This document shows positions 13,031 to 21,067 of a stretch of 64,000 nucleotides of DNA, piece after piece. Position 1 is the stretch's first letter. Each line of letters begins with the position of its first letter. The notes beneath the pieces are model-generated. The model was not told where the DNA came from. It worked only from the letters and a program-made list of their open reading frames with translations, and searched no databases. A program made the translations under genes and the position numbers. The stretch is from Oscillospiraceae bacterium (GTDB lineage: Bacteria > Bacillota > Clostridia > Oscillospirales > Ruminococcaceae), in the NCBI GenBank assembly GCA_030533325.1, contig JAUNJJ010000004.1, positions 1 through 64,000 on the forward strand, written 5' to 3'.

Positions 13031-14131
13031 TCACAATCCTCTTGACTCCTTATAACCGGCGACATACCAACGAATAATTATATATGCGATTTGAGAAACT
13101 ATAAGAAATACTATTGCGTTAAATGGAATAATATTAGCTCCCCAGACTGCAATAATCAAGCACACTAAAAATACAACAGGACTCAATTCATCTTTACAGT
13201 ACTCAACAAAATTATTCAGTAACCATATCCCTGAAATCACAATAACAGCAAGGGGAAGAAGAAAACATATGAGTGCTACAATTCCGCCCAATATAATAAA
13301 CAAAATATTATTAAAAGATAACTGGGAAAAACGTCCGTCCCATAAAGCAGAGACCAGTGTCGATGAAACATTATAATATCCTTTGCCGTACTTGCTGATT
13401 GTATCAATAACACTTGTTAAATCATTCCAGAAACCAACTGAATTACAAGCCGATAAAAATGTGATTACAATACCGTAAAATGTAATAAGTATTATTACAA
13501 AATACCACTTAAATCTAAACTGATTATTCAATTCTTTAGCTCTGCTACTAATATTTTTATCCAAATTTTTGTTTTTATTTTCTGCTGCCCGAAGTTCTTT
13601 ATCTAACTTTTCCTGTTTTTTATTTATTTTATCCTGCAATTCCTTAGCCTTTTGAGATTCAAACTTAGCATTTAAGATGTATTTATCTGCTAAAGCCTCT
13701 GCTTCTGCGATTTTTTTCTTGCTCTCTTTCTCGTTCAATCTCTCTCGCTCTTTGCTCTGCTTCTCTAATTCTTTTGCTTTCTTCAGCTGCAAGTCGCTCT
13801 CGCTCAGCATCTCTATTTTTTCTGTCAGCTGTTGCACTGTCGACTTTAGCTTGCGATTGTCTGATGAAAGAATCTGTATCTGTTTCTCCATTTCTGATGA
13901 ATTCTGAGAACCTTCCTGACTGTTTTGAATCAGTTTCTTTATCTCTGAGGAACTCTTCAGCAGCTCTTCTTTCAAGTTTTGATTGTCTGACGATAATATC
14001 CGATTCTGATGGTGCAGCTTTCTTAACTCTTCTCTCAGATTCTCGTTCTCGGTCTGCAAATCTTCCGTCAGATTTATTAACGGTTCTAATTCTTCTTTCG
14101 AGTAAATCGGTAATACGTTGTTTTCCGGCAT
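13031..14131 (-). CDS. Membrane protein overlapping the relaxase gene (DUF6040-like)
   Basis: A 366-residue protein. Residues about 15-205 are coiled coil (repeated SSDNQNLKEELL and SSDNRKLKSTVQQL). The C-terminal part has about four membrane segments (about 212-232, 272-300, 318-334, 336-356). Its first 149 codons lie inside mobA in a different frame. The start at 14131 has its own AAAGGAAG 8 nt upstream, supporting real translation. In RSF1010 a membrane protein, MobB, is likewise encoded out of frame inside mobA and helps the relaxosome reach the transfer channel. A comparable role here is inference. The family label is tentative. Confidence 0.75.
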   Translation of the reverse strand: MPENNVLPIYSKEELEPLINLTEDLQTENENLREELRKLHHQNRILSSDNQNLKEELLKSSSEIKKLIQNSQEGSQNSSEMEKQIQILSSDNRKLKSTVQQLTEKIEMLSESDLQLKKAKELEKQSKERERLNEKESKKKIAEAEALADKYILNAKFESQKAKELQDKINKKQEKLDKELRAAENKNKNLDKNISSRAKELNNQFRFKWYFVIILITFYGIVITFLSACNSVGFWNDLTSVIDTISKYGKGYYNVSSTLVSALWDGRFSQLSFNNILFIILGGIVALICFLLPLAVIVISGIWLLNNFVEYCKDELSPVVFLVCLIIAVWGANIIPFNAIVFLIVSQIAYIIIRWYVAGYKESRGL

Positions 14132-14993
14132 TAATTACACTTCCTTTTTGTTCTATAAGACTCTTTAATTCTTCACCGATTGATTTCAATCCCTCAGCAA
14201 GTTTCTTTAATAGTTTATTTCTTTCTCTGATTTCCTCATTAATCTGTACACGTTCAGATGTTTTTCCCTGAGCAACAAGTTTTCTCGCCACAAACCCCTC
14301 ATGAATAGTTGGCTCCTGGTCAATACCTTGTCTTTCATAACTTCTATGGTCTATGTGATTGTGTTCATCCAGTCGTGAATTGCAGCATATTTCCCATGCT
14401 GTTCTCCATTCTTCAATACGTTCTTTGTCATTCCAGTTATTATAATTTTCTTTATGACTTTTATATTGCTTTCTTCCTGTTTTATCAATCTTTTGAAAAA
14501 TCCGTTCCCCGTTTTCATCCAGATCATAAACTTTTTTGCTTTTGGGTGCCCACATTCCGTCATCCATAATACTACGCATTGTTGTCATAATATGAGCGTG
14601 AGGATTTCCGTCCTGTTTATCATGAATGCTCCAGTCAACACACATTCCTTGTTCATTCAAACCTTTTACAAAATCCCTGACTGTTTCTATCTGTTGATTT
14701 AAATTTAGTTCTTTAGGCAAAGCAACTTCAAATTCCCGCCACAGCTGTGAATTTGAAGCTTTCTCTATCTTGTGGACTTCATTCCACAGTATCTCTCTGT
14801 CCTGATATTCAGATGGTGCATGAGCACAAAGTGACACTTCAGAATACACAATTCCTTTTTTTTGAGTGTAGTCTGAAATTAATCCGGTTTCGTTATCTTT
14901 TAATTTTTTACCCGAACGATATGCAGAAGCAGCAATGGCACTTTGACCTTTTGCTCTTGTTCCTATCTTAACACTACAATGATAAATTGCCAT
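13683..14993 (-). CDS. mobA: MobA/MobL family relaxase (MOBQ type)
   Basis: A 436-residue protein that nicks oriT and leads DNA transfer. The N-terminal 230 residues carry MobA/MobL motifs: MAIYHCSVKIGTRAKGQSAI with the ASAYRSG segment (Tyr25, catalytic candidate), and the metal-binding cluster His124, His132 and His134 in IHDKQDGNPHAHIM. The C-terminus (about 280-436) is charged and helical, ending REIERERE...RSRGFSR. The start at 14993 is chosen from AAAGGA upstream and family openings. The extra 10 residues from 15023 are unlikely. The 3' 449 bp overlap the membrane protein gene in another frame. No primase domain is present. oriT lies about 140 bp upstream. Confidence 0.92.
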   Translation of the reverse strand: MAIYHCSVKIGTRAKGQSAIAASAYRSGKKLKDNETGLISDYTQKKGIVYSEVSLCAHAPSEYQDREILWNEVHKIEKASNSQLWREFEVALPKELNLNQQIETVRDFVKGLNEQGMCVDWSIHDKQDGNPHAHIMTTMRSIMDDGMWAPKSKKVYDLDENGERIFQKIDKTGRKQYKSHKENYNNWNDKERIEEWRTAWEICCNSRLDEHNHIDHRSYERQGIDQEPTIHEGFVARKLVAQGKTSERVQINEEIRERNKLLKKLAEGLKSIGEELKSLIEQKGSVINAGKQRITDLLERRIRTVNKSDGRFADRERESERRVKKAAPSESDIIVRQSKLERRAAEEFLRDKETDSKQSGRFSEFIRNGETDTDSFIRQSQAKVDSATADRKNRDAERERLAAEESKRIREAEQRAREIEREREQEKNRRSRGFSR

Positions 14994-15132
14994 TACTGCA
15001 CAATCCTTTCTGTGATATTGCAAATAGGGGAAGTCCAGAGGGGAAAGCTCTGGCGGAAAAGTCGAGAAAAGGCAGAGCCTGTTCTCGTGGGGTTGAGGGG
15101 CAAAGCCCCCATCCTCGAAGAGCGCACGTTAA

Positions 15133-15177
15133 ATACACCATATAAACGAAGTGTTGTGGTGTATAAGTGCGCCCTTA
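15133..15177 (-). other. Origin of transfer (oriT), RSF1010-like nick region
   Basis: An inverted repeat ATACACCA (15133-15140) and TGGTGTAT (15157-15164) precedes TAAGTGCGCCCTTA (15164-15177). The AAGTGCGCCCT core is the known nick region of MOBQ plasmids such as RSF1010. It lies next to the MobA gene. The exact nick, expected near the end of GCGCCC, is inferred from the family. Confidence 0.85.
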
Positions 15178-15247
15178 GTAAACTAAGGGGTGATAAACAA
15201 AGTTTACCACAAAATCCGAAACAAGTCAAGTTACACGTAAAATCATA

Positions 15248-15276
15248 TTGACACTGAATAATATTAGTGATACAAT
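15248..15276 (+). promoter_or_regulatory. Promoter of the relaxosome accessory gene
   Basis: TTGACA (15248-15253), a 17-nt spacer and TACAAT (15271-15276) lie 34 nt before the start at 15310. Confidence 0.65.
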
Positions 15277-15309
15277 AAATAAAAAAATACAGAAAGGAAT
15301 ATTGCAACT

Positions 15310-15630
15310 ATGGCAAGTGAAAAACGAAGTTATGAAGAACGAATAGCAGAGCTTCAGGAAAAACAAAAACAGTTAAAAGAACAGGAAAAAAGATTAAGAG
15401 CACAGCAGTCACAGGAAAAAAGAAAACTCCGAACTAAACATCTGATAGAAATGGGAGGAACAATTTACAGCATTCTCGGACGAGAGTTTATTGAAGGAGA
15501 TATAGAAAGACTAACAGCCTTTCTGAAAGGTCAGGAAAACAGAGGAGAATATTTCTCAAAAGCTATGAATGAATGTACCGGATCAGATGATATAAAACAA
15601 TCAGGTACAGGTATTAATTCAGAAAATTAA
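15310..15630 (+). CDS. Relaxosome accessory protein (TraD/DUF3847-like)
   Basis: A 106-residue basic protein. An N-terminal coiled coil (about 5-40, KQKQLKEQEKRLRAQQ) leads to RKLRTKHLIEMGGTIYSILG, the hallmark segment of small TraD/DUF3847 proteins encoded beside MobA-type relaxases. Such proteins bind near oriT and support nicking. It is divergent from mobA with oriT between them, the usual arrangement. The ribosome binding site AAAGGA precedes the start at 15310. Transcription ends in the hairpin 15643-15671, which also terminates the opposing family 1 RNA. Confidence 0.75.
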   Translation: MASEKRSYEERIAELQEKQKQLKEQEKRLRAQQSQEKRKLRTKHLIEMGGTIYSILGREFIEGDIERLTAFLKGQENRGEYFSKAMNECTGSDDIKQSGTGINSEN

Positions 15631-15642
15631 TAGTAAAAAACA

Positions 15643-15863
15643 AAAAGCCAACAGTTTGTCTGTTGGCTTTTGTATACAAAAATTGACTGATTTTTATAGT
15701 CGCTCACCCGACCAACTTTACTCCAACATCAAAAAGATATTGGCAACGCTATAACCAAGAGCCAAGCTCTCCAAATAGCAGGAAACAATGAGTTTCGGAT
15801 ACGTTCATAAAAGAACCCCTAAAGTGTCAGTCACACCAACGATAGCGGCGTACCACTATCATC
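15643..15863 (-). ncRNA. Family 1 small RNA, copy D
   Basis: The promoter has TTGACA (15893-15898), a 17-nt spacer and TATAAT (15870-15875). Hairpin 3 is rebuilt as GTTC-TTTTAT-GAAC, keeping the stem base while losing the sequence found in the other copies. The variable segment folds as GCTAT/ATAGC plus AGAGC/GCTCT. The terminator (15643-15671) has the same 12-bp stem, but its loop is inverted relative to all other copies. Confidence 0.75.
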
Positions 15864-15902
15864 ATATATATTATAACTCATTAAAGCATTCTTGTCAATA
15901 AA

Positions 15903-15940
15903 AACTAAAAACAACCTTGTCGAAACAAGAATCAAGTCAA
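15903..15940 (-). ncRNA. Remnant of a family 2 RNA terminator region
   Basis: ACAACCTTGTCGAAACAAGA and the following ATCAAGTCA resemble the terminator and 3' end of copy Y (1604-1640), but the stem is weakened and the body is missing. It appears to be a deletion relic between copy D and copy X'. Confidence 0.45.
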
Positions 15941-15949
15941 TAGCAATGA

Positions 15950-16131
15950 TAAAAATAAGCGGTTCTTATCGAACCGCTTAGCATAATTTTCTTTCAGCAT
16001 TTCTGCCTAGTCAAGTCTGGATTTTATGCAAACCATAGACGGCTCCGTATACACATTCTTGACCATACATATACTTCGACACCGAGTATCCCCGATTACT
16101 TACGGGCAACACCGAATTTCTTCAATATTAT
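15950..16131 (-). ncRNA. Family 2 small RNA, copy X'
   Basis: A close relative of copy X. The -35 TTGACA is at 16161-16166 and TAATAG at 16138-16143. The terminator stem is AAGCGGTTC/GAACCGCTT (15957-15979), differing from copy X at paired positions that restore perfect pairing. The GNRA-capped GCA/TGC hairpin is conserved. Confidence 0.65.
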
Positions 16132-16179
16132 TATATGCTATTATGCTATTTTTATAAATTTGTCAATTTATTTACAGTA

Positions 16180-16376
16180 AAAAGCCAACAGACAAACTGT
16201 TGGCTTTTGTAATCAATATTGACTGATTTTTATAGTCGCTCACCTCGACCAACTTTAATAAGTGTTATATCCAATCAAGTATATAACGGGCAATAGTGAG
16301 TTTCGGATACGTTCCGGAAACCAGAACCCCTAAAGTGTCAGTCACACTAACGATAGCAGCGTACCACTATCGCCGT
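16180..16376 (-). ncRNA. Family 1 small RNA, copy E (complete version of copy A)
   Basis: The promoter has TTGACG (16406-16411) and TATAAT (16383-16388). The terminator is 16180-16208. The part from 16297 rightward is identical to copy A. The leftward part, including the variable segment, matches copy C, as expected if recombination between cassettes produced it. Confidence 0.75.
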
Positions 16377-16498
16377 ACTCATATTATACCTCATTAGCTT
16401 GGAATCGTCAATAAAAAAACAATGTTTTCTCTTGACTTCAACGCTTTAAAGTGTTAAAATATTTATAAAGTATTATAAACTTCGAAAGGATTATAAAT

Positions 16499-16915
16499 AT
16501 GAAAAGAGAAACTAAGTTATCGATTTGGTGTGAAGAAGCAAAACAATATCTTCCATTATATAAAGAAATCAACGGACTAAGGTATGAATTAGATACAGAA
16601 ACATGGACTTATCTTCCAAAGTTAGAGATTGAAACACCTCCGGCAGAACTGGGCAGATTCGGATCAATGCGACTGAAGTATCTGGAACAACACAAACAGG
16701 CAGAATGGCTCGAACTGATATGGACAGATCAACTGTACAGCCATTGCATACAGATGGAGAAGGACGTACAGAATCAGATAGAGCAGATAGTGGAACAGAA
16801 AATCAAGTCGGAGGAATTCCAGACAGCGATGTACGATTTCATGAAAACATATCAGCTCCGTCAGCAATATCAGACGGAAGCGGAAGAACAGGCGATTCAA
16901 TCCATTTATATTTGA
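16499..16915 (+). CDS. TnpV-like mobile-element protein (right copy)
   Basis: Identical in protein sequence to the gene at 203-619, including promoter (16432-16460) and ribosome binding site. It belongs to the right arm of the direct repeat. Perfect identity indicates a recent duplication or integration. Function is as for the left copy: a TnpV-family protein of unknown activity. Confidence 0.65.
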   Translation: MKRETKLSIWCEEAKQYLPLYKEINGLRYELDTETWTYLPKLEIETPPAELGRFGSMRLKYLEQHKQAEWLELIWTDQLYSHCIQMEKDVQNQIEQIVEQKIKSEEFQTAMYDFMKTYQLRQQYQTEAEEQAIQSIYI

Positions 16916-16935
16916 ATTAAGCGAGGGAAATAAAG

Positions 16936-17166
16936 ATGTTTGACTTTTTTTATAAGATATATTATTTCTTTTGGACGGTAACCAAAATAATTCTGATAAT
17001 ATCACTTATGGCTTTAGCGTTGTTTATCGTTCTCTGGGCGATTTATCTGAGAAATGAACTTGTTGGATGGGTAAAAGATATATTTTCAACGTTCTTCGGC
17101 GGATGGGATCCGTTTATGCCGTTCAAAGAATTTGTGCATGACCTTGTTGACCGAATTCTTTTTTAA
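16936..17166 (+). CDS. Small membrane protein, unknown function (right copy)
   Basis: Identical in protein sequence to the 76-residue protein at 640-870. One membrane segment is present (about residues 14-38). It is followed by the bidirectional hairpin 17191-17219. Confidence 0.6.
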   Translation: MFDFFYKIYYFFWTVTKIILIISLMALALFIVLWAIYLRNELVGWVKDIFSTFFGGWDPFMPFKEFVHDLVDRILF

Positions 17167-17190
17167 GAAGATGTATTTAATGAATGCAAA

Positions 17191-17392
17191 AAAAGCCAAC
17201 AGACAAACTGTTGGCTTTTGTAATCATATTGACTGATTTTTATAGTCGCTCACCCGACCAACTTTAAAAATGTGGTTGCAGCCAAGAGAATTAACTCCAC
17301 CTGTAACGAAAACATGAGTTTCGGATACGTTCCGGAAACCAGAACCCCTAAAGTGTCAGTCACACTAACAATAGCGACGTATCACTATCATC
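17191..17392 (-). ncRNA. Family 1 small RNA, copy F (duplicate of copy B)
   Basis: Same sequence as 895-1096 at offset 16296. The -35 is 17422-17427, the -10 is 17399-17404 and the terminator is 17191-17219. Confidence 0.75.
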
Positions 17393-17428
17393 ATACATAT
17401 TATAACTCTTTAAAGCTATTTCGTCAAT

Positions 17429-17611
17429 AAAAAATAAGCGACTCTTATCGAATCGCTTAGCATAATTTTCTTTCAGCATTTCTGCCTAAGTCAAGCTTGG
17501 ATTTTATGCAAACCATGGACGGCTCCGTATACACATTCTTGACCACACATATACTTCAACACCGAGTATCCCCGATTACTTACGGGCAACACCGAATTTC
17601 TTCAATATTAT
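17429..17611 (-). ncRNA. Family 2 small RNA, duplicate of copy X
   Basis: Same sequence as 1133-1315 at offset 16296, including the two alternative -10 elements and the terminator stem. Confidence 0.65.
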
Positions 17612-17659
17612 TATATGCTATTATGCTATTTTTATAAATTTGTCAATTTATTTACAGTA

Positions 17660-17856
17660 AAAAGCCAACAGACAAACTGTTGGCTTTTGTAATCAATATT
17701 GACTGATTTTTATAGTCGCTCACCTCGACCAACTTTAATAAGTGTTATATCCAATCAAGTATATAACGGGCAATAGTGAGTTTCGGATACGTTCCGGAAA
17801 CCAGAACCCCTAAAGTGTCAGTCACACTAACGATAGCAGCGTACCACTACCGCCGT
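17660..17856 (-). ncRNA. Family 1 small RNA, copy G (duplicate of copy C)
   Basis: Same sequence as 1364-1560 at offset 16296. The -35 is 17886-17891, the -10 is 17863-17868 and the terminator is 17660-17688. Confidence 0.75.
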
Positions 17857-17899
17857 ACTTATATTATACCTCATTAGAATAAAGTCGTCAATAAAAACT

Positions 17900-18076
17900 A
17901 AAAATGACCTTATAGAAACAAGGTCATTTAAGTCATATTTTCTTTCAGCATTTCTGCATACGACAAGTCCGGCTCATATGAAACCGCATACAGCTCTGTG
18001 TATGCTCTCTTGCCCATCACACACACTTCAACACCGAGCGTTCTCGAATACTTACGAGATGACGCTGACTTTCGTC
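17900..18076 (-). ncRNA. Family 2 small RNA, duplicate of copy Y
   Basis: Same sequence as 1604-1780 at offset 16296, with the canonical promoter at 18083-18111. Confidence 0.65.
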
Positions 18077-18231
18077 AATGTTATTATATGCTATTTTTTT
18101 CACATTGTCAAATATATCTTGTCCGTTATATCAACCGCATTTATACTTGAATTAAGCAAAATTTTCAAAAAAATTATGGTTAACCGTTGCATTTTCATTC
18201 AAAATATGTTAATATAGTTTTGTTAGAAAAT

Positions 18232-18313
18232 AAAAAAGCAGAAACTGTGCTACCAACACAATTTCTGCCAGCGAACATACAAGAAACAGGCTTGTATATC
18301 CACAACATTTTCT
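18232..18313 (-). ncRNA. Short two-hairpin RNA upstream of truncated rep
   Basis: Same sequence as 1936-2017 at offset 16296, with its promoter at 18320-18348. Confidence 0.6.
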
Positions 18314-18458
18314 AATCGTATTTTATCATATATATTTAATATTGTCAATAGTTTAGCACAACATTATTTTATTAAATAATATAAAATACGGTTTGAGGAT
18401 AGGGTTTTATTACTGCTCCTTGTAAGTTCACTAAGAATTTATAAGGAGTTTTTTAATT

Positions 18459-19322
18459 ATGAGAACAAATATTTTCGGGACATCAGTATTTACACAGCTT
18501 CCAGACGGAGTTCTTTATACAAATATGCCTGACAAATGTAAGCAGCTTTATGCGTTACTTTGCAAGAAATCCAAACTGAAAAAAAGTGATGATTATGATA
18601 TAGAACCATTTTCACACAATGATTTGGCTAAAGAACTTAAATGCTCTAAGAAATCAATTCAGAGACATATAAATAAATTAATAAGCTACGGTTTGATTGA
18701 AGCTGTAAAAAAACCTGGCTTATATACAGAGTATGTTATTTTAGATGTTCTTGAATCTTCACTTGCCAAAGTATCAGAAAATCCAAAACTGTTTAAGTCA
18801 TATCTAAAATCACCCGAAAAAGAAATTACAGAACCGGAAAAAGAGAAAGAAAAACCAATTAAACTGTCTTCCGATCAGAATGAGCTTAAACAGTATATAG
18901 AATCAAAAATTAAGGACAAGCTCACAATCAGAAAATTTTTAATATTATGTGATACTGCTGCTGAAAATCCGGATATCGCTGATGATACAGAAATAATTAA
19001 AATGATAGTGGATACTGTTATTGCTTATCGCAACAAATCAAAAACAAAGATAACTAATATCTTTGGGTACATAAAAAAGGCGGTAAGGAACTATGAAAAA
19101 GGCAAACCGGTAATCCAGACCCAATACAACCAGTATGCAGAAATGGCTACAAGCCTGTCAATGAAACTTGCTGAAGAATATGATCAGCCTTATCATCTTT
19201 CTGTGGATCAGTGCATCGCATTATGCAGCATTGTTGACAGGAAGATAATTAAGACCGGAAAAAGCAGACTTAGTATTTTTTATTTCAAAATATATCACCT
19301 CAGTTATCTAATCGTGATTTGA
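18459..19322 (+). pseudogene. Truncated rep (right copy)
   Basis: The first 263 or so codons equal rep at 2163. The protein then switches to an unrelated tail (FYFKIYHLSYLIVI) and stops at 287 residues instead of 413. The helix-turn-helix is retained but the two C-terminal repeats are lost. Substitutions begin near 19250, before similarity is lost, so the tail derives from a diverged resident copy. The product may be inactive or act as a competitor of full Rep. Confidence 0.8.
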
Positions 19323-19450
19323 ATATATTATGCATCATATTATGGAAAATAGCAAGTGGAATTAAGTCAGAGAAGTATGGAGAAAATAAGCCTTTTGGCA
19401 CTCGAATCATTCTTTTTTATGTTGCGGAGAACTGACTTTCAAATAAATAC

Positions 19451-19479
19451 TTTACTTTCTGAAATCTATGTGGTATAAT
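19451..19479 (+). promoter_or_regulatory. Promoter of the first DUF4143 ATPase
   Basis: TTTACT (19451-19456), a 17-nt spacer and TATAAT (19474-19479). The -10 covers an ATG at 19478, which therefore cannot be the start codon of this transcript. Confidence 0.6.
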
Positions 19480-19534
19480 GTTGAAAAAGAGTGGCATAAT
19501 AACCTTTAATTTTCAACGGAAGAAGGGATATAAA

Positions 19535-20788
19535 TTGTTTATTTCCAGAAACAGTTATCTTGAAGCACTTAAAATTCGTATGCATAATGGAATGATTAAG
19601 GTTGTAACTGGTATCAGAAGATGCGGAAAGTCATATTTGATTTTTAACATTTTTAAAAATTATCTCATTAAAAGCGGAACTGATCCATCGCATATAATAT
19701 CAATAGAACTTGATCAGAGGAAAAACAGGCAGTACAGAGATCCTGATGTTATCCTTGAATATATAGAATCGCTTATTACTGATGACAGTCAGTATTATAT
19801 TCTTCTGGATGAAGTTCAGATGATAAGTGAATTTGAGGAAGTACTGAATTCACTTCTGCATATCAGCAATGCTGATGTATATGTTACCGGAAGTAATTCA
19901 AAGTTTCTTTCAAAAGATATTATCACAGAATTTCGTGGCCGTGGTGACGAAGTTCATGTGTATCCGCTTTCATTTAGTGAATTTATGGAAGTTTACGATG
20001 GTGATCAGTATAAGGGGTGGGCTGAATATGTAACATATGGCGGACTTCCGCTTACAGTTACAATGAAAACTGAAGAACAAAAAATAAAATATCTCTCTGA
20101 TATGTTTGATACAACATATATAAGAGATATAATAGAAAGAAATCATATAGAAAAAATTCAGGAACTCAGTGACCTTGTCAATGTATTAGCCTCATCTGTA
20201 GGTGCCCTTTCCAATCCGTCAAAGATTGAAGCTACATTTAAAAGTGTAATAAAGTCGGATATAAGTCTGAATACTATCCGTCAGTATATAGAATATCTCA
20301 AGGATGCATTTGTAATAAATGAAGCATTGAGATATGACGTTAAAGGAAGAAAATATATAGGAACACCTGTAAAATATTATTTTGAAGATGTTGGTTTACG
20401 TAATGCAAGACTTGGTTTCAGGCAGGTAGAAGAAACACACCTGATGGAAAATATCGTTTATAATGAACTTCGAAAACGCGGATTTCAGGTAGATGTTGGT
20501 GTTGTTAATAAACGAACCAAAAATGATGAAGGCAGCATAACAAGAAAACAGCTGGAAGTTGATTTTGTGGCGAATAAAGGCAGTCTTCGCTATTATATTC
20601 AGTCAGCATACAGTTTACCTGATGCAGAAAAAATCAGGCAGGAAAAAGCGTCTTTAAACAGTATAAATGATTCATTTAAAAAAATTATAATAGTTAAAGA
20701 TGTTATAAATGTAAAGCATGATGAAGACGGAATTACTATTATGAGTATATATGATTTTCTTCTTCTTGATAATAGTCTTGAACTCTGA
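19535..20788 (+). CDS. AAA ATPase with DUF4143 domain
   Basis: A 417-residue protein. Walker A GIRRCGKSYL (about 27-36) and Walker B-like YILLDEVQ (about 85-92) belong to the AAA_14 domain. A C-terminal DUF4143 restriction-like domain follows (LEVDFVANKGS). A TTG start at 19535 is proposed: AGAAGGGA lies 6 nt upstream, the product opens (M)FISRNSYLEAL as relatives do, and the ATG at 19478 lies inside the -10 box. Function of this family is not established. Some members are linked to defence or mobile DNA. It lies immediately outside the mobile element's right end. Two more members are in this window. Confidence 0.85.
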   Translation: MFISRNSYLEALKIRMHNGMIKVVTGIRRCGKSYLIFNIFKNYLIKSGTDPSHIISIELDQRKNRQYRDPDVILEYIESLITDDSQYYILLDEVQMISEFEEVLNSLLHISNADVYVTGSNSKFLSKDIITEFRGRGDEVHVYPLSFSEFMEVYDGDQYKGWAEYVTYGGLPLTVTMKTEEQKIKYLSDMFDTTYIRDIIERNHIEKIQELSDLVNVLASSVGALSNPSKIEATFKSVIKSDISLNTIRQYIEYLKDAFVINEALRYDVKGRKYIGTPVKYYFEDVGLRNARLGFRQVEETHLMENIVYNELRKRGFQVDVGVVNKRTKNDEGSITRKQLEVDFVANKGSLRYYIQSAYSLPDAEKIRQEKASLNSINDSFKKIIIVKDVINVKHDEDGITIMSIYDFLLLDNSLEL

Positions 20789-21067
20789 GTGGTCACTCTG
20801 CGCATATCGACACTGGTAAAGGAAAAATATATTTTTCTTCTTATAACTTAAGACAGATTATACTTTCCAAAACCCACAGAGAATATATCGTTATATTTTT
20901 TACTTTGTTTACGAAAATACAATTAACAATATATAAATTTCTACGATTTTATCCTTGTAACCTTGACATATAATTTTTATAACGGTATAATATATATTAA
21001 ACGATTTGAAAATCTCACAGTATTTTTATGAGTTTTCGGTAAATTTTTTTAGGGGTTGAACAAACTA

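Larger units (their letters stand above)
16297..19246. repeat. Right copy of the 2.95-kb direct repeat
   Basis: This copy matches 1-2950 at offset 16296. From about 19250 the two copies diverge by substitutions first (19250, 19253, 19272) and lose similarity after about 19290. The sequence then runs into unrelated DNA. The gradual loss of similarity inside rep suggests recombination between two related but non-identical copies. The distance between copies predicts a circular unit of 16,296 bp. Confidence 0.93.

Noticed and set aside
13774..14271. Plus-strand frame antisense to mobA
   Set aside because: Its Ser/Leu/Phe-rich composition mirrors the charged coiled coil on the other strand, and no ribosome site or promoter is present.
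1..19290. Composite transposon or insertion sequence pair
   Set aside because: The flanking repeats are direct, encode no transposase, have no terminal inverted repeats, and end inside rep. Plasmid integration fits better.
19478..19534. ATG start of the first DUF4143 ATPase
   Set aside because: The codon lies within the TATAAT -10 box, upstream of any transcript start.
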